From Plectrocnemia conspersa (Eukaryota > Arthropoda > Insecta > Trichoptera > Polycentropodidae): 64,000 bases of DNA. The stretch lies in NCBI GenBank assembly GCA_009617715.1, contig VTFK01000073.1:1302001-1366000 (forward strand), given 5' to 3'. Shown here piece after piece: positions 22,601 to 35,440 of this stretch; the stretch's first letter is position 1; each line of letters opens with the position of its first letter. A program made the position numbers and the translations under genes. The notes below the pieces were generated by a model, which saw only the letters and a list, made by a program, of their open reading frames with translations, ran no database searches and had not been told where the DNA came from.

Positions 22601-25030
22601 GCAATAGCTGCATTAACTCAGTGTAAGAGAAATACTGTTCTATACATTAGGTTATATAATATCATTGAACATTTCAGTATTTATATAGACTGAAAATGGA
22701 TATGATAAAAAAAAGTTTCATTGAAAATACATAATAAACTTATGTATCTAGAATACATAAATTTATCAACAAAAAAATATTATAAAACGTATCAAATCTT
22801 AATATTTATTATTTTATTTGTATCTAATTTATGCGAATAGTGTTGTTTCTCATAATAAATAATTGTTAAATTTTGTTGGATGTACCTATTACAGTTTTGT
22901 CTGTAATAAAAAATACATGGCGTGGCAGCTCTTTAATCTAAATTTCTTCGAATTCATTCCAACTTAAGTGTAATAGAAAAAATAATACATATTGTATATG
23001 TATATTATTTTTTATTAAATCATAAAATGTATTATATCATCTTAATAACAAATCGATGTGGTATAGAAGTGATCAATTTTATTTTTAATAATTTTATATC
23101 AAATCTATAATTGCTTGCAATACTGCATATAAATTGAATAGTTTATTATATTCTATTGACATTCAACAATGCGTATATGTACTAGTTGAAATGTGGAACA
23201 AAGTAATTAAAATCCGATTGTTCGTTAAAACAATTCTATTTGCTAATAAAACAATGAACCGTAGTGGAATTGATTCCATGTTTATATGCACAAATCAAAA
23301 TGCACACTGAATACAATTATATAAATTTAATATGTGTGCCAGAAAAATAGATTTAATATACTTAGTATTAAGCATGTCTGCATCACTATTGACTCAATTT
23401 TCAAAGCATAATATGTATGCTAATTAATTATTTGATACACACAAATTTCGCTTGATTCATCAATGTAGTTTCGAACAATACACGTTGATAATATAATAAA
23501 TAGGTCGTTATCCAAAGATAACGTTCTACTGCCGATTCAATCTGACTTAATGTTCTAATTAAAGATTAAATTGTTTGATAAGAACGCGGTTGTATCATAC
23601 TGGGCATTAGCTTAATCTATAACACATATAGTTTAAATGCAGTATATATTATTAAAAAATTGACATGTAGATATTTTGGTTAGGTATCATATTTTAATAT
23701 AATAAAATATTACATAATATACTCATATCATACATCTTCGTCTCAGTAGTTGGGCGTCTCTGTGCCCATACTATTGTTTGTCAGCATCAAACAGAACAGG
23801 AATGTAGAGTGTCTCATTGTAGCACTTCACATACAATTTAATAGTAATTTTCTCTTAATGAAAAGCTCAAGGCATGGCGCGCCGTATTGCTAACGAGCGG
23901 CCCCGTCTACGCCGTAGTACGACCCCCGTTTTACACTTCAATTCAGCCTGATTCATCCCTTTGAGCCTGATCATAATTTTTCATACAAACGATGTTCTAA
24001 AAAACACTACATAGATTCTTTCTAGGTGTTTGGTGTCCAAAATATAATTATTAATTCAGTTTTAAATACAGTAGTTAATATGGATTTGTACATATACACA
24101 AGATGACTTTGTAGGTAAACTATTATTGATCATGTTACTCTTCAATTTCAACTTTTTTTTAATATATATCACTATATACATATTTCTTACTTTTTCAAGG
24201 AATTTAGATTATTCATTATTTATTTAATGCATCAGAGAAAAATCATAAATAAAATTTGATTTTTGTTAACATTCCGCCAAAAAAATACAGTTTCTGTCGA
24301 TCTTCAAAATTATATGTGTGATTTAATATTTTATAAATATTTTCTTATAACAAACTTTTATATTGTATGATTTATTGCATTATTTGATAGTATACGTCAT
24401 AAAATAAACAGTCGTCAACATAGGATAACCACAGCTTTAATCCAATAAATTACTATTTATTGAAATATTGCTCAAATGCGTATTTAAAGCTATAATCCAA
24501 ATTTAATTCTTGCAACATTTAAAGACGTCAACTCATATTTTATGAATTAAATTTTATTTTTAACAATTTAAGCTGTTTGTATATGTATTTGTAAGTAAAT
24601 GCGCTGGGTGGAAATTCTCTGGAAGCAATCTGGTTTCCGAGTAAACTCTTTAAGTAAATAAATATTGACTTATATCCGAGATGTGTTAAAGTAATGCGGT
24701 TGCAAAAAAATTTTCTCCACCTGAGCGATTCATCGAAAACGTACTTTTTCCTAACTAAGGTTGACTTTGACAAATAGAGTTTGACGCTGTATTTATACGT
24801 GATTTTTATTTGCCGATTTACTTATTGACACTAAAAAAAATCATATACATACATATTAGATTGATTGAAAACTGAAAACAGCAGCTTGAACATCAAATAC
24901 ATCATCTCTTTAAAAACTACTTATTAAATTCGTGAATATTTCTGTTTTTGTATATATCTTTGTGTATTTTAAAAATTTAATTTATGAATATATTGACAAT
25001 AAATTCATTTTCACTGATATAAATCCCATT
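22600..25030. other. A/T-rich spacer with a small CpG islet
   Basis: Mostly A/T-rich. A compact CpG-rich islet at 23870-23965 includes GGCGCGCC (an 8-bp palindrome, about 23877-23884) and CGAGCGGCCCCGTC. At 23506-23523 CGTTATC and GATAACG form a 7-bp dyad with a 4-base loop, giving two GATA sites in opposite orientation. Frame 24540-24773 (minus) is unrecognised. Confidence 0.5.
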
Positions 25031-25032
25031 TT

Positions 25033-25112
25033 GCCTTTATTTATTTATTTAAATAAAATTAAGACCATCGTAACCTAACAGGTTACCACAATGCATTACG
25101 ATGGTCGAAAAC
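25033..25112 (-). mobile_element. LINE 3' end, copy B of the CR1/L2-like family
   Basis: On the minus strand this segment repeats the 3' end of copy A: a CGACCATCGTAATGCATTG block, TAACCTGTTAGG, ATGGTCTTAATTT and an AAATAAATAAATA tail. Only about 80 bp are clearly shared, so it is a strongly 5'-truncated or diverged copy. The tail of short A/T units at 25036-25060 is typical of LINE 3' termini. Confidence 0.65.
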
Positions 25113-25620
25113 AAATACATACTTCTTAGAACCTTGCTCTCAACATATGCTCCCGCTCTTTCTTTCGTGATGTAGATAAATGTGCACTTTAGCTCTTGAG
25201 GATAAGAAAGTCCCCTAAAATAATTTTAGATTAAATTAAATGCTATTCGTTCAAATATATCATTTGCATTTTGAATTTTTACAGCATCTACAATTTTTTA
25301 TATATGTAGTGGTGATTTACATATGATTATGAAATAAACTATATATTTTTCGGTATATATTTGTTTGTAAAGTCACACCGCTTCGACCTCAAAACCCTAA
25401 AGCTTTACATTTTTTGAAGTCACAAATTAAAGACTTTTCATATAAATATTTTTTTTAAGTTCACTGCCATGACTTTACGACTTCAACTCTCACTCCACAG
25501 CTATGCCTGCTACGCACTTTATAAAAATAAAACATGTTTACCTACTTCGGCCTACATTGACCTCATCCTATAAATCTGGTAGTGAACATAATCTAAGGAC
25601 GCCCATCAAATCAAATAATT
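25112..25620. other. A/T-rich spacer
   Basis: A/T-rich with a moderately G+C-richer middle. Holds the shared motif at 25366-25396. No gene-like feature. Confidence 0.45.
25366..25396 (+). repeat. Short motif shared with 40327-40358, copy 1
   Basis: TGTAAAGTCACACC, then after two bases TTCGACCTCAAAACC. The same arrangement, TGCAAAGTCACACC then TTCGGCTTTAAAAACC, occurs at 40327. It lies just upstream (in element orientation) of LINE copy B, so it could be part of a repeat or of a regulatory site. Confidence 0.4.
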
Positions 25621-26045
25621 GTTTTCCGGCGCCACAAATTAAACAGCAATATTGAAAGATAGCCACCGGAATGCAAAAGAGACAAATCGCCCTCATTTTG
25701 TAGCTTCTATGTATACATAATGTGTAATGGCTCGTTGAATATTGAACGAGTCACATTGTTGACGGTAGGTTTTGGGTCTCCGGAGGTCTTATATAAATCA
25801 AGTCGTAGGCCATTCAGTTTTGCTAATGGCTGCAATTGTCCACGGGCTTTGGGACTACGCTGGCCACCGTGCCATTACACGAATTTAAATGAATTACACG
25901 GATCCTTTGAAGTGGACGCTGTTCACCGAAGTTATCCTGTCTGCACCGAGCCGACCGAACAAACGTTCCTTTCGCCATTATATTATCGTAAACCGGAATT
26001 ATACCATCGAACGTATTTGAAATTATTGAATTATGACTTTAAATA
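25620..26045. other. G+C-rich island 8, candidate regulatory element
   Basis: CpG-rich block with a 108-codon plus-strand frame (25720-26046). The product is Pro/Leu/Tyr-rich with scattered Cys and no known domain. A near-perfect 20-bp palindrome at 25731-25750 pairs CTCGTT with AACGAG around AATATT with one mismatched pair, which argues for a protein-binding or structured element at the start of the island rather than an initiation codon. I cannot exclude a small exon. Confidence 0.4.
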
Positions 26046-26358
26046 ACATAAAAATCTACATATAGGATTAAAAGTACGCTATAATTCAGAATTAATATTC
26101 ATTTTAAATTTATTTAGATGACTTATAATCCAAGTTTTTTTCACGCAACATAGCAATAAATTACTTTCAGTTTTTCTCGATCTCAAAACCATAATAAAGT
26201 TTTTAAAATATAATGTGATTATCAAAGTGCAGTTTATAATAACGGCAAATGATCTATCGAATACGGAGGCCATATCATTTTTTTTATAAATAAAATAACA
26301 TCTTACTAATTATATAAATATATATACTATACATAATGGGGTTGTTTAAAGTTTATTT
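26045..26358. other. A/T-rich spacer
   Basis: A/T-rich. The 64-codon minus-strand frame (26079-26273) has no domain. If the Tc1-like element once ended here its terminal inverted repeat is no longer recognisable. Confidence 0.4.
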
Positions 26359-26790
26359 TTAATATTTAGTAGGCTCACCTTTATCCATAATTACAGCTGT
26401 AACTCTTTCTGGCATACTGTCAACTAATGACTTGCGGCTGGACGGAGACAATCTTCTCCATTCCTTCTGCAATATTTCTCGCAGCTTAATTTTGGATTTG
26501 CAATTATGTTGGGCAACCTTTTCTTTTAATTTTACTCATAAATGCTCTATAAGATTTAAGTCTAGTGACTGTGTAGGCCATCTTAAAAGCGTCAAACCCT
26601 TTGACGCGACCTAACCCCTGCATTTTAGCGAAGTATTACATGGAGCGTTTTCTTACTGGAATCAGATGGTAGCATGCTCCGTTCTTAAAAATATTTTCTA
26701 CTAAGAATCCAATAAAGTGGATTCCAACATTAAAATAGAAATGTATTTTCCACGTCTATTAAGATGCATGATCATATTCTTTCGGCCTCA
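26359..26790 (-). mobile_element. Tc1-like DNA transposon remnant, transposase C-terminal half, dead
   Basis: Read on the minus strand, one frame follows the Tc1 group transposase to its natural end. FQ-stop-ENAPCNT (26632-26661) corresponds to the FQQDNAPCHT block holding the second catalytic aspartate, here changed to glutamate. WPTQSLDLNLIEH (26542-26580) corresponds to WPAQSPDLNPIEH. The C-terminus SMPERVTAVIMDKGEPTKY ends at a stop at 26359-26361. Just upstream, in another phase, VGIHFIGF and ENIFKNG match the segment between the first and second catalytic residues. Stop codons, a frameshift and the lost aspartate make it inactive. The N-terminal DNA-binding part and terminal inverted repeats were not found. 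Confidence 0.88.
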
Positions 26791-27059
26791 AAATCCGACA
26801 CTCTTGACTTTTTTATTGTGGTTTACCCATATGTGTTCTTTATAATATATTTTTAAGGCTAAATTTCTCTAAGCTTTCATATTTTACACTTGCAATGACA
26901 ATATCTTTATAAGGAAATATTATTTGTTTTGTTAAGTGACTTCTTATTATACATATATTGTACACACTATACAAGTTGTTATGTCGAAACTTTTTTATTG
27001 CGTTTCGCAATCTACCATAGAACAAATGAAAACTTTGTTCTCGTCGAGCCATCCCTTCA

Positions 27060-27430
27060 AATGTCATTTATTATACGTATAACCAGCAGCAGGATATGAA
27101 GATGAAGAAGAAGAAAGGCGAGAAAAGAGAAGAAGCAGAAGGAAGAGGAATATGATGGGACGAATAATATTTCATGCCCGTCACGTGCCTTCACTGGGCC
27201 GAGGGAACACTAGTAGCAAAGTGGATAGAGTCATTTGTCATTTGTTTATCGCTTAACCTCTGGATGACGGCTTGTTGACACGTCGTGTTGACACAAATTC
27301 CAAAGAGCCAACCCATTGTTGCTCCTTTGTCCTCGGCATTATCGCCTCGTCCTTGAGCCCTCCTTAAAACATTTTATTCGCGCTCTAAATGTGTACATGC
27401 TACGCGCAAAACGAGACAAGAGTGTGTTTA
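27060..27430. other. G+C-rich island 9 beginning with a purine tract
   Basis: Starts with about 65 bases that are nearly all A and G (27091-27156, GAAGAAG-type repeats), a potential GAGA-factor-like or triplex-prone tract. This is followed by CpG-containing DNA with GTTGACACGTCGTGTTGAC near 27283, an inverted-repeat-like string. No open frame of note. A similar purine tract lies in the island at 33.8 kb. Confidence 0.42.
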
Positions 27431-30400
27431 CTTAGGATTATAAATGAGAAAATTACTATACAAGATACTAAATTTTATGAATGCACCAAAATTTCTTAGA
27501 ATGTTCAGCTACTAATGAAATTTATAAGAATATTTTTTAAAATGTGTTAACGAATAAATAAAATCGGTTTCGTTAAGATTTAGTAATGTCAGACTACTAC
27601 ATCTTTAGTCTTGTATTATATTTGAAAGACGATTTAACGATAATTTTCCTCTTACTATTTAACGATCGCGTCTGCGGGTTTATTGTAGTCGTTATTGTTG
27701 CGTTGTAAAGATTGTGTATAACATTATTTGAAAATTTACAAGCTATAAATTAGAGTAACCTTGTTTTTATATAGACCCTTACTAGAAATAATATTTTTAT
27801 ATAAATAAATATCGGACAAATAAGACATATCAATAATGTTGATTTTAATGAAAATATGTTAGATCATTAGTAGAAAAAAATATATTAAAGAATAACTAGA
27901 GTTAGAAAAAAATCTTTTAAAAATAAGTAATTAATAATATGATGAAAGCAATTTATAAAGAATGCATATTTTTTTAAATGAAAAATGTAATTAAGCATCG
28001 TAAAATAACCTAAACTTTGCCGTCAAAAATCGTTAAAAATATATGTATAATGAATTTTTTTATTATGGACTTATATCAAGTGATGAAATATGCAAAGTTA
28101 TTATTCACCGATAAGATACAAAATGACGTCTCCTTGATTTTTTCATATTTTATTTGATTAAATGTTTTATATATAGAAGTCTCATTGTAATAGTGGAATT
28201 ATCATATAATATCCAGTGCTATGCGGTCCGTCAGGGTACTGATAATATCGATCTTCCCTACTAGCTTGTAGCAGTAACTATTATTTTATGTCGTAGTTTA
28301 TCAAAAAAGTAAAAGCTTGTGTTACCAAAAGTTTTATTTAAAGGCCTCAAACCTCCCTCAAAGGACCTAAGACCTTTTAGGGCGCTGTGATACTAATAAA
28401 AGCGCAATATTTACTTAAAATTATCAAACAATATTTTTTTAAATATATTTTGATATTATTTGCCGTGCTGATTCCTATTTTTTTACTACCGCTCGAAAAA
28501 AACATCTCGCCATTTATCGCAACATATATAAATATAAACTAATAAAATACCACCTTGAGTCTGGTTATGAAGTCGTCACACCCATATGGTTCTCAAACCT
28601 TAAAATATTAAAAATTATCAAAGAAAATGTTTAGTCCCATGATCTTTTTTCCATTGTTATGTCTTACTTGTGTCGAGTCGGTTCCTCTTTTTATTTATTT
28701 AAAATTTTGGTTAGAATTACCTCTAAGTTAATTTTGTAGATGATTGAAACAACCAGAGTATTAATTTTAATTTGTTTTATTACGCTTTTAACAATAATTT
28801 TTTTACAGTCGGGTTGTTACGACAGAAATTTGGCTATAAAGATATATTTTGTAAGGTTTGGAAAGCATTTTAATTTCAATTTTGGTATATAAAATTAAAT
28901 ATAAATCATAGTGGTGTGATAAATATTTTGTTATTAATTTGTGTAGCACTAGGTTAAAATGTGGATCAATACATTTTAAATAATACATTATTATCCATAA
29001 TTCTGTCAGACGAGCAGTTTGTAAAATTATGAATTATTTCTGACGATCCTTCGTCTTTGATGGATGCAATGTATTTTAACAAGCTATGAATTAATAATGA
29101 GGTGGATTTGCGTCGGAAATTTGACTCTTTGTGTAATTTTAATAATACAAAATACTATAAAATATATTCTACACTAAAGGTTCTAAGCTATTATCAGAAC
29201 GGGATTGACGGTGATAGGTCACGATGTGTGCGTACATGAGAGGCTTTCTTTTTCAGAGGATTCTAATCACGTCCATTACCGAAAGCATTTCCAAAAGACA
29301 ATATCCCTTGGCCTACTTATCCCTCGGGTGACCTCCACATACTTGACAACCCTGGGGACACATTTCCATCATGCAAATCCCAACAGTCGTAGATATACAA
29401 ACAAACCTTTTATTTTTTTCTCGTGTATGGAAAATTCACGTTTGAAACAGTGGAGTTTATTTTTTGTGCATATGGCACATCAAAAAATATAGTGACAAAA
29501 TATCTGCTCTCGACAACTATTGTATATATATAAATGGATTAACATACGTCGCGTCAAGTAATAAATTTATAAAGCATACTGTTTCACAAAACAATGCAAT
29601 TTATTATTTGTATACCTAGCAATACAAATTAATAAAAAAAAAAAAAATAAACAATACAGAATATGCTTTTTTTATATATTTAATACGTTTTAATAACTGA
29701 TACATTTTAACAATAATCTCACATAGTAAACTTATTTAGTCACGCAGGAATTCTTCGTCAGAGAGAAACCCTAGGGTCATTTTATCGTCACGGAATGTCA
29801 CTTTAACAACATACGATGCCATAAGTTTCAAAAGATCCTTGTTAATATAAACAATTCAGGCATTTTAAACAGCCCTTTGATGATTTGGCCTAAATTTGAC
29901 ACCATAATCCCGGATATATCAATTTTGCTTTCTCTTGCATTTTTTTCATTACTTTTTCCATATATCCAATTTTAAACTTATACGCCGCGTTGATGTGTGC
30001 GGTCTCTAGACAACTTTCAATTTTCGATGTCATCCTAAATTCAATAAATATCCGTTCACCTTTTATGAAAGATATTTTCGGTTGCGGGGTATGTGACGTG
30101 GCAAAAAAAAACTTTTTAAATCACACGTCTCTATATATTTTTTATCTATGGTCTGATTTGACCGGCTTCAATATTTTTCTGAGCTAGAGATTTTTTTCCG
30201 TATAAATATGTACATTAAACGGCTATAAATCTCTCGAGCGAGAATCTACATGGAAGGCTGGATTTGTTTGATTTACTAACTTAAATCAAGATAGGGCTCG
30301 TGATATATTTAAGATAGGAAATCCGCTATTTTCTCAGTGCCAATGTTTTTTCAGAACAATTATTGCGTGTATTCGTTGATTTATGGTTTATATAACAGGT

Positions 30401-33380
30401 GGATGTGCTATTATTTTCTACATATATTTTTTCAATATCAATAAGAGGCGTGCTTTTTATACGATATCCATGTGCATAATAAAAGTGTGTGGCAAAATTG
30501 GTTATGTCATGTGAAATGACCATGCTGCCTAGAGAGCAGGTGCTTTTGAGAGTCCAATTACGTTGAGGAAATACAGATCTTGAAAAGTAGCGAAGAATGG
30601 CAGTCGATATTGAAACATTGTCTTTTTAATGCAAAGCCGTCTTCTTTCCTTACAAGTAATAAAAATAAAATGTATAAATTTGAGGTATAGATTAAAATCA
30701 ATAATTTCCAGACTTTAAGAGCTATAAAATTATTTTTTTACTCAAAAAAAACTTAATATTTTCTCTTAAAGAAATTAATACTTGTTTATGTTTGCCCTAG
30801 TACTATTATGGAATATTGAAAAAACATTAAAAATTAACATAAAAACATAAATATACACTTCTTACAACTTAACATCTATTTACATTAATTATTTAAGAAA
30901 ATAAAATAAAAAAACATATACAAAAATACTTTTACAACAAAAAAATATATATAATATTTTAATTAAGAAAAATTATAAAAAAAATAGAAATCAAGGCATA
31001 TCAGAAAAAACTTATAGTTAAAATTAAACATTTTCAAAAGATATTTTTCAGTTCAAATACAGATTTATCAGAAACGTCTACATATGTACATTAGTATAAT
31101 TATGTTTTTTTTTCAAAAACTTATTTAAATTGATATAATATGGCAATATTTATTTATTTAACAATTAACAATTAAAAGTATTAAAACTATATATTTTAAT
31201 TTTACAAATTTAATATTCCAAACTTTGAGTTAAAATATTATTTTTAATTATTCCTGCTGCTATAAAGACTTATTTAGGTGTTATTAATATTTATATAATT
31301 GTTAACAATGTGTTGCAGCACTAAACTCAGTATGTTCAAAAAATATGACCATAATAAATAACTTTAAAAAGACTTAAAATTTAAGATTATTAGTATTTAT
31401 TTAATTGAATTAAAAAAATCAATACAAGCTATTGAAAAAGTCCACAGCTGCATAGCAATAACTTTGAAATATAATTTCTGGAATTTCGTTAATTATAGCG
31501 TGTTCTTATTTTATTATTTTCTATGCAACTGTTTTTGAATGCTTTTACCTGTCAGTCTATGCCTGTTATAAATAACATATTTAAACAAAAATACATTTTG
31601 CAAAAAAAATGCCCAAATGCCTGTAAATACCACAGCAGAAATAAAAAGTGTTGCCTACCTGCGTTGTTGAAAATATTTTACAACTAATTTTGAGAGGAAT
31701 AATATTCATCTTGACCGTAAAAATTTTATAATATTGCACTATAAATATAAAAGCATACTTTGCGAATAGTTGGACAAAACTTCGAATCACAAATAGGTGA
31801 AAAACGGGCAAACATATTTGATATTCGAATATTTAAATTAAATACTCTAATTCTAATTAAAGAATATATTCTACACTTGCAACAATGGGAAATTAGAGAA
31901 ACATTTATGGAAGCTACTATACTTTCAAATAATTATGGTAGTGGTAAATGTATTAAAAGTGCAATTTACTGTCAAACAATATATGTCATCAACTTATTTA
32001 AAATACGTAAAACATTCCTTGAGGGGTCTCGAAAAACCAGATTTCTGGAAAAAGAAAAAAGCTCATAAACGCAATCGAAACCTGCAAACCGAAAAAATAT
32101 TTTTTCATCTCGTAGGAAATAATCTTAAACATAGGAATAGAAGAAATTTAAGACCTAATGTCTAATCACACCAATGGTAATCAAATCAAAATGAAAAAAT
32201 AACAAATTCACAGATTGTTCATATGAATACTGTATAACACAATTGATTTAAAAGTTTATTTTTACATTAATTTAATCAATCAAATATAAGCTCACAACTT
32301 AATTACCCCATGCGTGAGGCAGCTAGGAAATCCACACTTCTATAAAAGAAATCAAATACACTCTCGCAATGTAAAGAAGACTTTAACGAAAAATTGCTAT
32401 GTACCACCTATTAGAAATGCGCAAGGACAGTGAATGAAACGTAATGAAGGAAAAGCAGAGCTATTTGCGCATAATTTAATATTAAAATTTTACTGGTAAA
32501 CGAGAAACGTGAATAGCGCACTAATCATATTAGATTAAAGCAAAACAAATTTTACTTAAACAACGAGAAATGTATTGGTTGACGAGAAGATACTCTAATC
32601 TCAACCTCTACTACAAACGATTATTAATCAATCTCTCTATAATTAGGTATACATCAATGGAATAATTATATGGATCTAACATTGGGGCTGTACTGATCAA
32701 ACAAGTCGACTAATTATTCGAAAAAGGCAACATAAGTTCCTGCGTAAATCGAGGAAACACATAACGACTATAAATAGATTAACAAAATAATTTAAGAATA
32801 TTTTGTTAAATATAAAGGAGCATTACTATAACATACTAATATTTTAATTGATACAACTTTCAGATAATAACTCATGAGTAATTGTGTTCAAAAGAACTAA
32901 ACCACGCGAAATACTCATTTGAATACATTTATATAATTCTGGTAATAGAATATACACACATTCTGTTAAATTGGGACAATTGAGTACATTATCAGCAGTA
33001 GTAATAAATTATCACCTGATTAAATTACAATGAGCATATTCAATTGGTTAAAAAAATTAGTTATAATCCTGAATGTGGACACTAGACTGAAAAATTGTGC
33101 TCTAGTAAACTTGAGTTATAAAATATTGAAAATATATTACATATATTTTTAAATATGTATCATATGTTATTAAATTTGTTACATCTTTAGATCACTTGCT
33201 AAAAGTTGTATCTTTAATTATTTTTAAACTAAATATATTTATAGAATTTTTATACATTGCCACAATCTTAAATTACATTTGCTATAAATACATTCTAAAA
33301 TCCTTACTGGTTGAATTTCCTTGGAAACCTTTTGTTAGTGTAAAATGTGATACGTACGAGATTTTCTCTCTCAGAAAGAT
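27430..33380. other. Long A/T-rich spacer
   Basis: Nearly 6 kb, the longest stretch without a clear island. A moderate-G+C islet at 29190-29370 supports a 95-codon frame (29205-29492) with no domain. The 102- and 76-codon plus-strand frames at 31760-32165 are Lys/Ile/Asn-rich and unrecognised. A run of 14 As with one interruption lies near 29634-29649. Nothing else is supported. Confidence 0.5.
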
Positions 33381-33980
33381 CTCGAACCGAAAATAAAATT
33401 AAAAGGCGGGTCGCTAGAGTATATCTTGTGATGTCACATCTCAAGATGGACCCTCGGCCGTGGCACAGAAAGGGTTAAGGGTGCGTCGGTAGAAAAATTC
33501 CTTATTTGCTCGTCCATTAAAAAATAAAAAGGTCGCCCGGGCAAATGAACCACTCGAACGACGACCCTTCACTTTTTTGGGAAAGTGAAACCTATTTAGA
33601 AAATCAACCGTGCCGAACCATGGGGTTTGTGTGCTAAAAGTTGGTCCCGGCGAATGTAAATTTGCATTTATTATTCAGAGGCCAAACATGTGTGTGTGTA
33701 GTATCCTTTTGCGTTTTCTCGCCACAAATTTTATCTGCTCTCCATATCGTTCACCCGTTGGCAAAACGAGGCCGCAACGCGGCTGCTATAAAATATGGAA
33801 ATGATGTGGATGAAGGAGAAAAAAGCAGAAGAATAAGAAGAAGACGAAGGAGAGGAAAGGCCACAGACCGAATTCGAAACTCGCTCGAATGCAATTTTTA
33901 TGTAGTTCACATATTCCGGTCGGCGCTTCGTTATCTGGCGATGGCAAGTGGCTGTGTTAGCGTATTTTTAGCGAGCTGAA
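33380..33980. other. G+C-rich island 10: dyad, shared bipartite motif and purine tract
   Basis: A 600-bp CpG-rich block with three distinct parts. Positions 33423-33447 form an imperfect palindrome (11-bp arms, one mismatch, 3-base centre TCA). Positions 33610-33662 repeat the bipartite motif of the island at 11.4 kb. Positions 33796-33860 are almost entirely purine. The frames at 33610-33804 and 33641-33979 overlap in different phases and show only Arg-rich low complexity. This is the richest candidate regulatory block in the window. Confidence 0.5.
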
Positions 33981-34239
33981 TAAATATCACATACATAAAT
34001 TTAATTGTGGTTTAGCTAATTCAGTTAAATCTGATAATAAATAAGTAATAAAAAAATTATAATAAATAGATATTTCAATGAAACGTATCCCATCAAAATG
34101 AAAGAACTGAGAAATAAGAATGGATAGTATCCATGATCCTTTAAGTATAAATACCAAATGAATTTACATTGTACTTTTCGAGACACAATTCATTGCATTG
34201 CCTCATTACGCCTGAAATCCATATTATAGAGCCAGAGGA

Positions 34240-34670
34240 TAATTGGTTATTACTCGTTCTTGAATTCCAGCGCCTTTGTTTTGGAGTTCGATTTATTGAG
34301 TTCTCGCAGAAAGTTGTAGGTAGCAAAAAAAAGGTGCAGTTACCAATCAAACTATTCTCGTGAAATTTCAGTATTAGGTTTCTAGAACGTCTTAAAGAAT
34401 CACGATCGCGTCCTCTTTTGATATCTGTTAGGGACTGCTTTAGCCTTCCATCTTCTTAATATGCTGGTATTACTTATTGATATGTTTAATATCAGTTACG
34501 AGTTCGTATAATTTAATTTTAAAATTGTATGATTTTTTTATTTCTTAATATGTATTATTTTTAATCTTACTTATGTATTGTAATAAAACTAGTATGTATT
34601 GTTTTTCAAATCATTGTAACATATTAGGGCACGATAGTCTTAATTTAATCTAAATAAATAGGTAAATAAC
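34240..34670 (+). mobile_element. CR1/L2-like LINE 3' end, copy C
   Basis: Same orientation and order as copy A. A short decayed coding part reads RFIEFSQKVVGS (about 34290-34325; copy A RFNEFPQKVV), then AATCACGATCGCGTCC (copy A AATCATGATTACGTCC), TGTTAGGGACTG (copy A CGTTAGAGACAGG), a T-rich stretch and the terminal block ATAGTCTTAATTTAATC with an AAATAAATA tail near 34660. Truncated at the 5' side and full of stops. The 64- and 69-codon frames across it on both strands are incidental. Confidence 0.65.
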
Positions 34671-35440
34671 AAGTTTTGCAGGTAGTTAAAATCCTCATTA
34701 TAATAATATTAATTAAGTATTTTTCAACGTTTTTTATATTTTTTAGTGTTATTTATTTTTTATTATTAAAAAAAATATATATCAAAAAAAATAATAGTGA
34801 AAATAAACAGGAAATCAGTAATTTAATGATATTTGTATCTGTATAAATAATAAATTGCAATTTTACCTAAAACAAGCATAAGCTCCATAATTAGAATTAT
34901 CAATTTAATGCGGCATTTGCATCTCATTTTCTATGTATTGAGTAAATTGTGGTTTTGTTTGATCAACAAAATACTATTCATTGTACATGTATTTTATGAT
35001 AATAGTTATTTCACAATAAAAGAGTTAAAACATTTTCCATATGTTTATACTCGTTAATTATTCTATTTTGTAAATATATTATTAATATACGTTGTTCATC
35101 GAGTTATATTATATTTGGGCAATGTCGTTCGGAGTGGCTCGTAAAATTTCTAAATAAACCATCGTAAAACTAGACACCCAACAATTTTCGCTTTTATAAC
35201 AACTGCCAAACTAACCTTTTGTGTTTATACGGCGGCGCGTTACGGCGCTATAAAATATTTTATAATGCACAATATCATAATAATTTCTAAGGGCGTTCTT
35301 TGCCTAAGCTAATTCTGTGTATGTTTTATATGTGTATGGCAAAATATATTTCAACTTACATACATACATGCTACACGGATTAATATCAAAGAGATATTTA
35401 CACATGATTTATTAAATTATTTGCTTTGCCTTTATAATAC
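34670..35440. other. A/T-rich spacer
   Basis: A/T-rich DNA with a small CpG-containing patch around 35225-35255 (CGGCGGCGCGTTACGGCGC). No open frame of note. Confidence 0.5.

Noticed and set aside
25720..26046. 108-codon plus-strand frame as a gene
   Set aside because: No domain and no convincing splice or promoter context; a palindrome overlaps its start and the region is a G+C-rich island where stops are rare.
26840..27067. 75-codon minus-strand frame upstream of the Tc1-like remnant as its DNA-binding domain
   Set aside because: No helix-turn-helix or paired-like pattern of Tc1 transposases could be recognised in it.
32366..32382. AATGTAAAGAAG resembling part of miR-1
   Set aside because: The match lacks the first bases of miR-1 and there is no hairpin.
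33641..33979. 112-codon plus-strand frame with Arg-rich stretch as a nucleic-acid-binding protein
   Set aside because: The Arg-rich part is simply the translation of a purine tract, and an overlapping frame in another phase is equally open.
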